From NCBI GenBank assembly GCA_944989445.1, contig CALYLW010000122.1:760001-824000 (forward strand): a stretch of 64,000 bases of DNA. Direction: 5' to 3'. Shown here piece after piece: positions 33,290 to 42,692 of the stretch. Under the pieces are notes generated by a model. It had not been told where the DNA came from. It saw only the letters and a program-made list of their open reading frames with translations, and made no database searches. Numbering within the stretch: position 1 is the first letter of the stretch; every line of letters starts with the position of its first letter. Source of the DNA: Ampullaceana balthica. Its lineage: Eukaryota; Mollusca; Gastropoda; Lymnaeidae. A program made the position numbers and the translations under genes.

Positions 33290-33785
33290 AGCAACCTCCT
33301 GCCATGTACATCCTATCACCTCCCATTTCCAATTAACATCCCTCTTCCCATCTGCAGCCACTCTCCTCCCATGTAAAGTCACTCTCCTCCAATGTTCCCT
33401 CTAAGGTTCGTTGACTCGTGTGCAAAGTTGCTCAGCATCCATTTTTTGTGCAATATTTTACCAAACTTGCTGCGCGGTAATTCTAAACTACTGCGTGGCA
33501 TTGCTCAGATATCCGCGCAGCTTAAAGGGAACATTGCTCTCCTCCCATGTAAAGCCACTCTCCTCCCATGTAAAGCCACTCTCCTCTCGTGTAAAGCCAA
33601 CCTCCTCCCATATGCAGGCACTCTCCTCTCGTGTAAAGCTAACCTCCTCCCATATGCAGGCACTCTCCTCTCGTGTAAAGCTAACCTCCTCCCATATGCA
33701 GGCACTCTCCTTCCATGTAAAGCCAACCTCCTCCCATGTGCACACACTCTCCTCCCATGTAAAGCCAACCTACTCCCATGTTCTG
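33290..33785 (+). repeat. Minisatellite of CTCTCCTCCCATGTAAAGCC units, with a MITE inside
   Basis: A 22-bp unit (CTCTCCTCCCATGTAAAGCCAC) and a 44-bp compound unit that adds CTCGTGTAAAGCTAACC and CATATGCAGG recur on both sides of the MITE at 33390-33536. Open frames over it come from the repeat. Confidence 0.85.
33390..33536 (+). mobile_element. MITE of the AATGTTCCCTCTAAG family, inserted in the minisatellite
   Basis: CAATGTTCCCTCTAAGG and CTTAAAGGGAACATTG are the ends, and CTCTCCTC flanks both sides (33382-33389 and 33537-33544). The flanks are also minisatellite sequence, so the duplication is suggestive rather than proven. Confidence 0.85.
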
Positions 33786-34798
33786 CGACCATTTGTTTGA
33801 CTGGCTGGCTGAGAAAGGGGTGTTTACATTTACTTTAAAAAATTCCATCTGGGTGTCGTTTTGGTAACGTTAGGGAAGGGAGTGGGGTTTCAAAAGCTAT
33901 TTATCATACACATGCCCCATACCTTTGTGTCTAGTGTCAGCCCTTTGTTCTATTATAACCCAAAATGCCAAAGATTTCACAATGTGATCAGTCACACCGT
34001 ATCAGAGCGTTGTATTTGTATCACAGTGTTGTGCTATATGAAAATGATGATTTATAACGTTATTAAAACGTTTTTTATTACCACGTTTTTATTAACTTGC
34101 TTTCGTGTCTGTCTGTCCGCAATTTTTCAAAATTTCCAACGCAAAATTAAACCACTTCTGATAGTCCTAGAGATCTCAACCTTTTACCACAGATAGATCT
34201 TGGCTGACAATGCATTGTATCAAAATTTCAGATCGATCGAATCTACCGCAATTAAATTATTGCATTTTTTAGTTTATCTCTATATAAGCTTCTGTATCCG
34301 TCTTCTGTAGTTCAATTTCACGTGCCGAGTTCACCCCGTGACCTCATCGCCATGGTATTAAAACGTTGTGCGGGTGCTGATGAGGTGTTTGGTAAAATAA
34401 ATAGAGGTAAAAAAACACGTTTTTATTAGTGGACTATAAAAAATAAAATAAATAAAGGTAAAAAAGGATTTTTAACGACCACGTTTTTATAAATGGACTA
34501 AAAAGAAGAAAATAATTTAAAAGTTTTAAGTTCAGGTACTTTCATTTAATATGACTAAAAAAGTTGGGCGGGTGTTTGGTATAAAAATGAAATATTTATA
34601 ATTGAGAAGGCAAATCTATAAGTGAGAGAATGAATGAACTGCATATGTAAAAGTCTAAATAAATTATAATAATACGAGGGAAAAGTATGTAACTAACAAA
34701 AAATATAAATTATAATTAATAAATTGGTTTAGAAAATTAGAAATATTCGCATAAATTTTAATCGATCAAATTAATTTTAGCCGCGCAGCTTAAAGGGA
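33786..34798. other. Spacer with helitron-like or other repeat fragments
   Basis: ACGTTTTTATTAACTTGCTTTCGTGTCTGTCTGTC at 34083 onward is a low-complexity, repeat-like block given here only by its features: T-rich, then repeated GTCT. TCTCTATATAAGCTTCTG at 34276 resembles the helitron-type start at 40460. CCACGTTTTTAT recurs at about 34080, 34420 and 34480. A partial AATGTTCCC-family right end (GCGCAGCTTAAAGGGAAAAT) sits at 34783. No gene was recognised. Confidence 0.35.
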
Positions 34799-36690
34799 AA
34801 ATTGATGACAACCTAGTTGGTGTACAGACATGACAAAATAGTTATTCCCAATTGGTGTACAGACATGACAACCTAGTTGGTGTACAGACATGACAGCCTA
34901 GTTGGTGTACAGACATGACAACCTAGTTGGTGTACAGACATGACAACCTAGTTGGTGTACAGACACGAAAACCTAGTTGGTGCACAGACACGAAAACCTA
35001 GTTGGTGCACAGACATGACAACCTAGTTGGTGTACAGACATGACAACCTAGTTGGTGTACAGACACGAAAACCTAGTTGGTGCACAGACACGAAAACCTA
35101 GTTGGTGCACAGACACGACAACCTAGTTGGTGTACAGACACGACAACCTAGTTGGTGTACAGACACGACAACCTAGTTGGTGTACAGACACGGCAACAGC
35201 ATGTTGGAAAACAGACATGACAACCTAGTTGATGCACAGACATGACAGCATGCTCCAATACAGACATGACAACCTAGTTGGTGTACATACACGGCAACCT
35301 AGTTGATGCACAGACATGACAACCTAGTTGATGTACAGACACGACAACCTAGTTGGTGTACAGACACGACAGCCTAGTTGATGTACAGACACAACAACCT
35401 AGTTGGTGTACAGACATAACAGCATGTTGGAAAACAGACATGGCAACCTAGTTGATGTACAGACACGACAGCCATTTGGAAAACAGACATGACAACCTAG
35501 TTGATGTACAGACAAGACAGCATGTTGAAATACAGACATGACAACCTAGTTGATGTACAGACATGACAACCTAGTTGATTTACAGACACGACAACCTAGT
35601 TGATGAACAGACATGACAACCTAGCTGATGTACAGGCATGACAACCTAGTTGGTGTACAGACATAACAGCATGTTGGAAAACAGACATGGCAACCTAGTT
35701 GATGTACAGACACGACAGCCATTTGGAAAACAGACATGACAACCTAGTTGATGTACAGACAAGACAGCATGTTGAAATACAGACATGACAACCTAGTTGA
35801 TGTACAGACATGACAACCTAGTTGATTTACAGACACGACAACCTAGTTGATGAACAGACATGACAACCTAGCTGATGTACAGGCATGACAACCTAGCTGA
35901 TGTACAGGCATGACAACCTAGTTGGTGTACAGACATAACAGCATGTTGGAAAACAGACATGGCAACCTAGTTGATATACAGACACGACAGCCATTTGGAA
36001 AACAGACATGACAACCTAGTTGATGTACAGACAAGACAGAATGTTGAAATACAGACATGACAACCTAGTTGATGTACAGACATGACAACCTAGTTGATTT
36101 CAGACACGACAACCTAGTTGATGAACAGACATGACAACCTAGTTGAACAGACATGACAACAGCATGTTGGAATACAGACATGACAACCTAGTTGATGTAC
36201 AGACACGACAGCTTGTTGGAATACAGAATGACAACCTAGTTGGTGTACAGACACGACAGCTTGTTGGAATACAGAATGACAACCTAGAACAGACATGACA
36301 ACAGCATTTTGGAATACAGACATGACAGCACGTTGTAATACAAACACGACAACCTAGTTGGTGTACAGACATGACAGCCTAGTTGGTGTACAGACATGAC
36401 AACCTAGTTGGTGTACAGACACGACAACCTAGTTGGTGTACAGACACGACAACCTAGTTGATGTACAGACACGACAACCTAGTTGATGAACAGACATGAC
36501 AACCTAGTTGGTGTACAGACATGATTACCTAGTTGGTGTACAGACATGACAACCTAGTTGGTGTACAGACATGACAACCTAGTTGGTGTACAGACATGAT
36601 TACCTAGTTGGTGTACAGACATGACAACCTAGTTGGTGTACAGACATGACAACCTAGTTGGTGTACAGACACGATAGCATGTTGGAAAAC
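34799..36690 (+). repeat. 25-bp minisatellite, about 75 units with higher-order structure
   Basis: The basic unit is ACCTAGTTGGTGTACAGACA plus TGACA. Variant units contain AGCATGTTGGAAAACAGACA or AGCCATTTGGAAAACAGACA. A block of about ten mixed units beginning TAACAGCATGTTGGAAAACA recurs near 35417, 35667 and 35937, so multi-unit segments have themselves been duplicated. Confidence 0.95.
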
Positions 36691-37086
36691 AGACAACGCC
36701 AGCGTGTATTATTTCAGCCCCCAAAGCCTGGTCGAGCAGACCTCCAGACGCCTCCAGTCATTTGTTGGTTTCATTCCCATGAGATCAACGGTTTCGGTGC
36801 GCAATAACCCGGGAGAAGCCCCTCTGGCAGTGACAGTCGGGAGGGGGGGGGCTGGGGTTAAATCCCATCCCTTTGTCCTGACTGATCAATAGCTTGGCCT
36901 GAAACTGAAATCCCTTAACAGCAGCTGACTTTAGCGCAAACAAGTGCTCCCTTTGGTGGAAGCCACGTGGTTTGGATGAACAACTTCCGGAAAAAATGTA
37001 TTCAAATATCGTTAGGAGCCTGTCGTGGTATCATGTTAATGACTATTAAGTACGGCACTTCAGATTTTTCATAATCCATTAGTTAA
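36691..37086. other. Unassigned GC-richer segment between two arrays
   Basis: About 36710-36960 is more GC-rich than its surroundings, with a 62-codon open frame at 36704-36892 on the + strand that matches no family I know. It could be a decayed repeat. Confidence 0.3.
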
Positions 37087-37745
37087 ATCAGTAAACATAG
37101 AAACACTAGAGGGTATAGAACATAGAAACACTAGATGGTATAGAACATAGAAACACTAGAGGGTATAGAACATAGAAACACTAGAGGGTATAGAACATAG
37201 AAACACTAGAGGGTATAGAACATAGAAACACTAGAGGGTATAGAACATAGAAACACTAGAGGGTATAGAACATAGAAACACTAGAGGGTATAGAACATAG
37301 AAGAACACATAGAAACACTAGAGGGTATAGAACATAGAAGAACACATAGAAACACTAGAGGGTATAGAACATAGAAACACTAGAGGGTATAGAACATAGA
37401 AACACTAGAGGGTATAGAACATAGAAACACTAGAGGGTATAGAACATAGAAACACTAGAGGGTATAGAACATAGAAACACTAGAGGGTATAGAACATAGA
37501 AACACTAGAGGGTATAGAACATAGAAGAACACATAGAAACACTAGAGGGTATAGAACATAGAAACACTAGAGGGTATAGAACATAGAAGAACACATAGAA
37601 ACACTAGAGGGTATAGAACATAGAAGAACACATAGAAACACTAGAGGGTATAGAACATAGAAGAACACATAGAAACACTAGAGGGTATAGAACATAGAAG
37701 AACACATAGAAACACTAGAGGGTATAGAAGAACACATAGAAAAGA
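37087..37745 (+). repeat. 25/37-bp minisatellite grown from LINE coding sequence
   Basis: The unit is AACATAGAAACACTAGAGGG plus TATAG (25 bp); a 37-bp form adds AAGAACACATAG. The last copy runs directly into LINE sequence. The unit matches the LINE at 44640-45412, where the minus strand reads TTGAAACACTAGAGGATAGA in the codons for ETLEDR. Confidence 0.92.
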
Positions 37746-38062
37746 AGTAATTATACGTAAGGCATTAAATTCTAAATCGAGACTACAACACAACAACAAT
37801 GTAATACAATACCCAGATAGACACAGGGATAAAATCACTTTTCTTCTTTGATTAACTAACAAGAACAAACACACAAAAATCCTTATTCCCGCCTGCCATT
37901 CGGACATGGAATGGGTTGCCTGAACAAACCAGAAAAAAATATATCAACATCCGAAGCTCTAATACAAATGCAACACTAGACACAAGCCACGGATACGCAT
38001 GGGATTGGGACGCAATAATCTTCTTTATGGAAAGAGCGTCTGTATAAGATAAGATAAGTTAT
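37700..38062 (+). mobile_element. CR1/L2-like LINE, decayed 3' end
   Basis: It continues from the minisatellite as AAGTAATTATACGTAAGGCA, matching the LINE segment for KVVIIHKA, then CATGGAATGGGTTGCCTGAA (the AWNGLPEE region). It ends with a modified hairpin (GGGACGC, CTTCT, GGAAAG, GCGTC) and ATAAGATAAGATAAG. The frame is broken. Confidence 0.75.
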
Positions 38063-38321
38063 GCTCCTTTTGGGCATGCTCTCCCCAGCCTAGTGTCACA
38101 GTGAATTATCCATAACTTAAGGAAATTAGGGCTACAAAACTTCTATCGTTCACCATTGTACACAGAAGGAAGTGGGAAGTCCATTGGCGTGCGCTCCTTT
38201 GAATCGGCGACGAAAAAATTCTGGAACAGTCTTCAGAAATTTCTGAAAAATGTCATAACAAAGACAAATGTAAGAAAAATATGAAGACTTTTTTTGAGTG
38301 TTTGCGAGATTTATTAACATC

Positions 38322-38692
38322 CAGTGCTGGATTTATCCATTTGCCTATAAAGCTATAGCTTAGGGCCCCCCCCCACCTTCTTGGGGGTTACCCGGAATTT
38401 TTTTCTCTCCATATTTGGCACTGACATAGAATATATGGACTTCAAAAGCCCCCCCCCATGTTCCCTCTAAGGTTCGTTTGTACATGAGCAGAGTCATAAA
38501 ACTCGTGTGCAAAGTTGCTCACCATCCATATTTTGTGCAATATTTTAGCAAATTTGCTGCGCGGTAATTCCAAACTGCTGCGCGGCGTCTGTCAAATATA
38601 TGCGCGGCCGCGCACCCGTGCAGCGTAATGGGAACATTGCCCCCCCCCATCTCAAATAGCTTAGGGCCCCATCAAGTCTAGATACGGCCCTG
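38322..38692. mobile_element. hAT-like MITE with exact 8-bp duplication, carrying another MITE
   Basis: The left end is CAGTGCTGGATTTATCC and the right end is CTAGATACGGCCCTG. TTAACATC is duplicated exactly at 38314-38321 and 38693-38700. GCTTAGGGCCCC occurs near both ends. A second MITE occupies 38458-38639. Confidence 0.87.
38458..38639 (+). mobile_element. MITE of the AATGTTCCCTCTAAG family, nested
   Basis: It starts ATGTTCCCTCTAAGGTTCG and ends GTAATGGGAACATTG, with GCTGCGCGGTAATTC in the body. It sits in a C-run of the host element and is therefore younger than it. Confidence 0.82.
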
Positions 38693-38700
38693 TTAACATC

Positions 38701-39123
38701 AGAGCACGCTAGTCTAGCATGTATGGTCTTTTAGCTATAGAAGAAACCCTTCATCATCATCAATCATCATCATCGTATAAAATGTCACCCTCTCATTCGC
38801 TCACAATGCGGGATACGTGTACCGTATTCAATGACTTATGTTCTAATACCCAGTTTGTCTGTAAATGCCACTACTTGAGTGCCCCATTACGCAGCTCATG
38901 GTCCGTGACGGTCCCTTGAGACTTCGGGAGAGACGGCTAACGACAGTCGTCGTCGTCCGCGATGTCTGTTCGCTACGCAAAGATGCGCCATGGGACAGGG
39001 TGGACCAAAATAGCCATCATGATTTACATTGCTTTAAATATAACAGAAAAAAAAGCAGAGGCGTAGTTATGGTGTCGGTCATCGATTCTCTCAACAAATT
39101 GTTAAAAAAATGTCAACTAAGCC
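38701..39123. other. Spacer with ATC microsatellite and GC-richer block
   Basis: A short (ATC)n run occurs at 38750-38775. About 38880-39010 is GC-richer (GACAGTCGTCGTCGTCCGCG) and may be retroposon debris. No gene is supported. Confidence 0.35.
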
Positions 39124-39335
39124 AAAATGTGTCACATGTACATCTCCACAGAAATGTGTCACGTGTACATCTCCACAGAAATGTGTCACGTGTACAACAT
39201 CTCCACAGAAATGTGTCACATGTACATCACCACAGAAATGTGTCACGTGTACATCTCCACAGAAATGTGTCACGTGTACATCTCCACAGAAATGTGTCAC
39301 GTGTACATCTCCACAGAAATGTGTCACGTGAACAT
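39124..39335 (+). repeat. 27-bp minisatellite carrying CACGTG
   Basis: The unit is AGAAATGTGTCACGTGTACA plus TCTCCAC, in about eight copies. Most copies hold the palindrome CACGTG; a few have CACATG. One copy is 3 bp longer (ACATCTCCAC). Confidence 0.92.
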
Positions 39336-39879
39336 CTCCACCAGTGATACCAGTGATACAATTAGCAAATTGAATCCATTATCAACATATTTGTACAGCG
39401 TTTTTATGTGTTTTATCTTCCTATACATACATCGTTATGTGTTTTATCTTCATATAAGTGGACATACGCGAAAAAAACGCAGCAGATTGAAAAAAACATA
39501 TTCCCTTTTCACGTTGTATTTCTCAGTTATCCCCCACCCTCCCCTCACCTAAAGGCCAATCACATATATTGAACGACTTTCCCCGTCAGCTTGGGGGTGG
39601 GGGTTTAAATTAGCTTAAAAATGTTTCTGGTCCACTCAAAATCTGTAAGGGGGCAGTAGGGAAGGGGGGGGGAAGAGGGGGTAAAAAATTGAGATTCAAT
39701 TTAGTCTAGTGGTCAATAGTTAGTGGAGTCAAATTAGAATTGTAAGTTGAAATGTATTATTTTGAATGGCCCGGGGGGGGGGAGGGGGTGAGAAAATAGG
39801 TGCGTTATGTTTCAGCTCTATTGGACGTCAGGAACGGGGTCAAAGTGCGATATTGTTTACACTTGACCTTATGACGCCG
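39336..39879. other. Spacer, no gene recognised
   Basis: Mixed AT-rich sequence with G and C runs at 39590-39680 and 39770-39790. No exon or terminus was found. Confidence 0.4.
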
Positions 39880-40285
39880 ATGACCTACTGATCATGTTTA
39901 TTGTTATCTGATGACCTACTGATATGTTTATTGTCATCTGATGACCTACCTATTAATCATGTATGTTATCAAATGACCTTTTAATCATATTTATTGTTAT
40001 CTGATGACCTACTTATCATGTTTATTATTATCTGATGACCTACTGATCATGTTTATTGTTATCAGATGACCTACTGATCATGTTTATTGTTATCAAATGA
40101 CCTATTAATCATATTTATTGTTATCTGATGACCTACTTATCATGCTTATTATTATCTGATGACCTACTGATTATGTTTATTGTTATCTGATGACCTACTT
40201 ATCATGCTTATTATTATCTGATGACCTACTGATTATGTTTATTGTTATCTGATGACCTACTGATCATGTTTATTTATCAGGGTAA
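39880..40285 (+). repeat. 31-bp minisatellite
   Basis: The unit GTTATCTGATGACCTACTGA plus TCATGTTTATT is repeated about 13 times, with TTATTATT, AATGACC and ACTTATC variants. Confidence 0.92.
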
Positions 40286-40459
40286 GTGCACAAAGTTTCA
40301 GATTTTAAAAAAAGTATTGGAAGTGGTTAAAACTAAACTTGAGATGCTTAATAGATGCCACTGACAGTCACTAGATCAAAATGGAATGTATGTCGTATTG
40401 TTATATCAGCTGTGGTTAAATGTGCATACTTTCGACTGGATTAGAAAGAAAAAAAAACA

Positions 40460-40500
40460 TCCTATATAATAAAAGGCAAGCTTCTGTCCGTTCTGTCCGT
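40460..40500 (+). mobile_element. Possible helitron 5' terminus
   Basis: TCCTATATAATAAAAGGCAA follows an A, as expected for insertion between A and T, and it resembles 5' ends described for animal helitrons. No CTRR 3' end with hairpin was found, so the element cannot be delimited. Confidence 0.4.
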
Positions 40501-41207
40501 CATCTATAGCGATTGGTCCCTCAAAACATACTCATCATATTCAAATCACGTTTACGCGGACGTTCAAAACAAGTTATTTTTGGTGCAGTATTTCTTCCAA
40601 GACTAATCAAGACTTTATTTTGAGTTATGCGCGTTGGGATTTATAGTCAAAAAGCTCTGTTTTTACGAGTGATTTATTTTAACTATAACGAATAGTACTT
40701 TTGACGTGATGCACATGTAACATGTATGCCGGTCGAGATGGCTGTTGGGGGGGGGGAGGGGGAGTACCACAACATGCCACCGAACGGTGGCGGAACGTCA
40801 TGGACGGGCTTTGTTTCTCGTGTTGTTACCCATGAAATGGCCAGACCAGATGTTGTTGAGAGCGCCGTGTCATTAAATCAATGGTCACAATCATAATGTC
40901 CCGGTTTCTTAATTGGATCACACAGATTTACGACAACTCCCACTGGAGACGACTAGGTTGGGGATAACGCAATTATCTCCCTTTGTTATTCTCAAATCAA
41001 CTTGCGCACCCCGCCGGACATGTTGTAGTTCTTTTTTTTTCCTTCAGATTTGAAGTCACGACTGGTTTATTTATTCATTAGTTTGTTTTTAAATTTAGTA
41101 AATGATGCATTTAAATGTTTTGTTTCAGTGGAATTGTCACTAATATTCATAGCAATAGTGTTGATACCAGTTCAGACATATTTTTAATCAGCACTGGATT
41201 GTACTGT
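40501..41207. other. Spacer, possibly helitron interior
   Basis: No coding sequence was recognised. A G run lies at 40746-40763. The sequence may belong to the element starting at 40460. Confidence 0.3.
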
Positions 41208-41428
41208 GGGGCCGTCCACAAAAGAAACGTCACGCTATTTTTTTAAAACCATTTTTCAACTCCCCCCTCCCCCTGTCACAAATCTCAGAACCCCCCCCCC
41301 AAAGAACGTCACACTTTCGAACAGATTTGTTCATTTTTATTAACAAAATAATTAAAATTTAATAGACACCCCCTCCCCTCCTCTGGAGCGTGACATACTT
41401 TTGACGTGACTACTTTATGGACGGCCCC
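41208..41428. mobile_element. Short MITE of the GGGGCCGTCCATAAA family
   Basis: GGGGCCGTCCACAAAAGAAA on the left is mirrored by ACTACTTTATGGACGGCCCC on the right. The interior has C-rich blocks, CACGCTATTT and GTTCATTTTTATTAACAAAA, like the copy at 14617 in reverse. Confidence 0.83.
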
Positions 41429-41699
41429 TGGGCAAATGATTTCACTTTATAAAAAAATTTTAGCTTCCATTCTGTAAAGTTCAAAGGTCATTCCATTAGT
41501 CACAATTTTAAAACATGCATTGGCGTTCCAATTTTATAAACCAAATAGTTCCGTAATTTCATAAACAAATCAACATACGTTAAAACAGGCATAAAAGAAA
41601 GAAATCAAAGCCACGTGACGCACAAGCGTATGTTTATTTTACTTCAATTATTTACAAATGAAATGCCAAGTAATGTACATCAGGTTTCCGTGCATTTAA

Positions 41700-41925
41700 A
41701 AGTTGAACCTACCACATTCAACAACCATCACAATGAGGACAATCTCTTAAGTTGACTACCACTTCAACCCACAATGGCATCTTAAGTGAACCTACCACAT
41801 TCAACAACCATCACACTAAGGACAATCTCTTAAGTTGAACCTACCACATTCAACCATCACACAGCATCTCTAGTGACTACCACTTCAACCCTCACACTAA
41901 GGACAATCTCTTGTGTGATGTCAAC
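41700..41925 (+). repeat. Irregular tandem repeat
   Basis: Blocks such as AACCTACCACATTCAACAAC, GACAATCTCTTAAGTTGA and ACTACCACTTCAACCC recur two to three times in varying order. Confidence 0.7.
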
Positions 41926-42585
41926 AGCTGGTCCAATAATTAAAACATAATTAATTATAAAATAGCTTCATGAACTAAAATGTATAAATGCAATGAGTCA
42001 GCAAAACTAGGAATAGGAAATGTATTTTTTTATACTATACCAGCTCAAAGAGAAAGAGACCTGAACAGTGGGGCTGATAACAGTGCAAAGTTTTAAAAAA
42101 TGCAACGAAAATGAAGATGAAATATGAGCTTTTTGTGGTATAAATAAATAACTGTTGTTAGATTTATGATTTTTAATTAAGAATCCCCTAAAGAGTTGTA
42201 GAGATATCTCTAATGTACTGGTACTCTATACAAACAATTCTACAGAAAATTAAATTTTCCAATCATGAAAAGAAAATGTTAGTTCTTAAAAAACATGCTC
42301 AATGTAAACCAATTTGTGTTTAATAGACTTTAAAGCGAAAGTTAATGATTACAATACACTTTTTTCTTAATATTTTGTTTAGAGCTCAAAATTAATTAAT
42401 ATTCTATCTAAAATAAAGGAGTAGAACAAATGAATGTGTCCTGACATTAGATGAAATCAATCCTTTGGAAAAGGTAATTTAAATTATTCTTAACTTTTTA
42501 AATTCTAGAAATTTAAAAAATTCATTTACAAATAAAAGATACAATTTTTCATCCTAGTCCTAGACATCATATATATTAATCCTAT
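41926..42585. other. 3' flank of TAF10
   Basis: AT-rich sequence with no exon, array or transposon end recognised. Confidence 0.45.
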
Positions 42586-42591
42586 TTTATT
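42586..42591 (-). promoter_or_regulatory. Candidate TAF10 polyadenylation signal
   Basis: TTTATT on the + strand is AATAAA on the minus strand, about 100 bp past the TAF10 stop codon. Confidence 0.5.
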
Positions 42592-42692
42592 AGACTGAAA
42601 ATCATTCACAGATTTTAAGTCATAACCAAACTACCATTATAATTATTGCAAAGATAACGCTGCCAGAAAATCTAAAAAACTGAACACAACTG

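Noticed and set aside
33392..33838. Open frames over CTCTCCTCCCATG units
   Set aside because: A minisatellite with a MITE inserted; no conserved domain.
34799..36690. CRISPR-like appearance of regular repeats
   Set aside because: Units are contiguous, the variants are diverged repeats rather than unique spacers, and the window is animal DNA with spliced genes.
36710..36870. tRNA or SINE head (A-box-like TGGTCGAGCAG, B-box-like GGTTAAATCCC)
   Set aside because: The two boxes are more than 100 bp apart, too far for a tRNA-type promoter.
38865..39552. His/Val-rich and Cys/Thr-rich open frames
   Set aside because: A 27-bp array read in several frames; composition follows the repeat.
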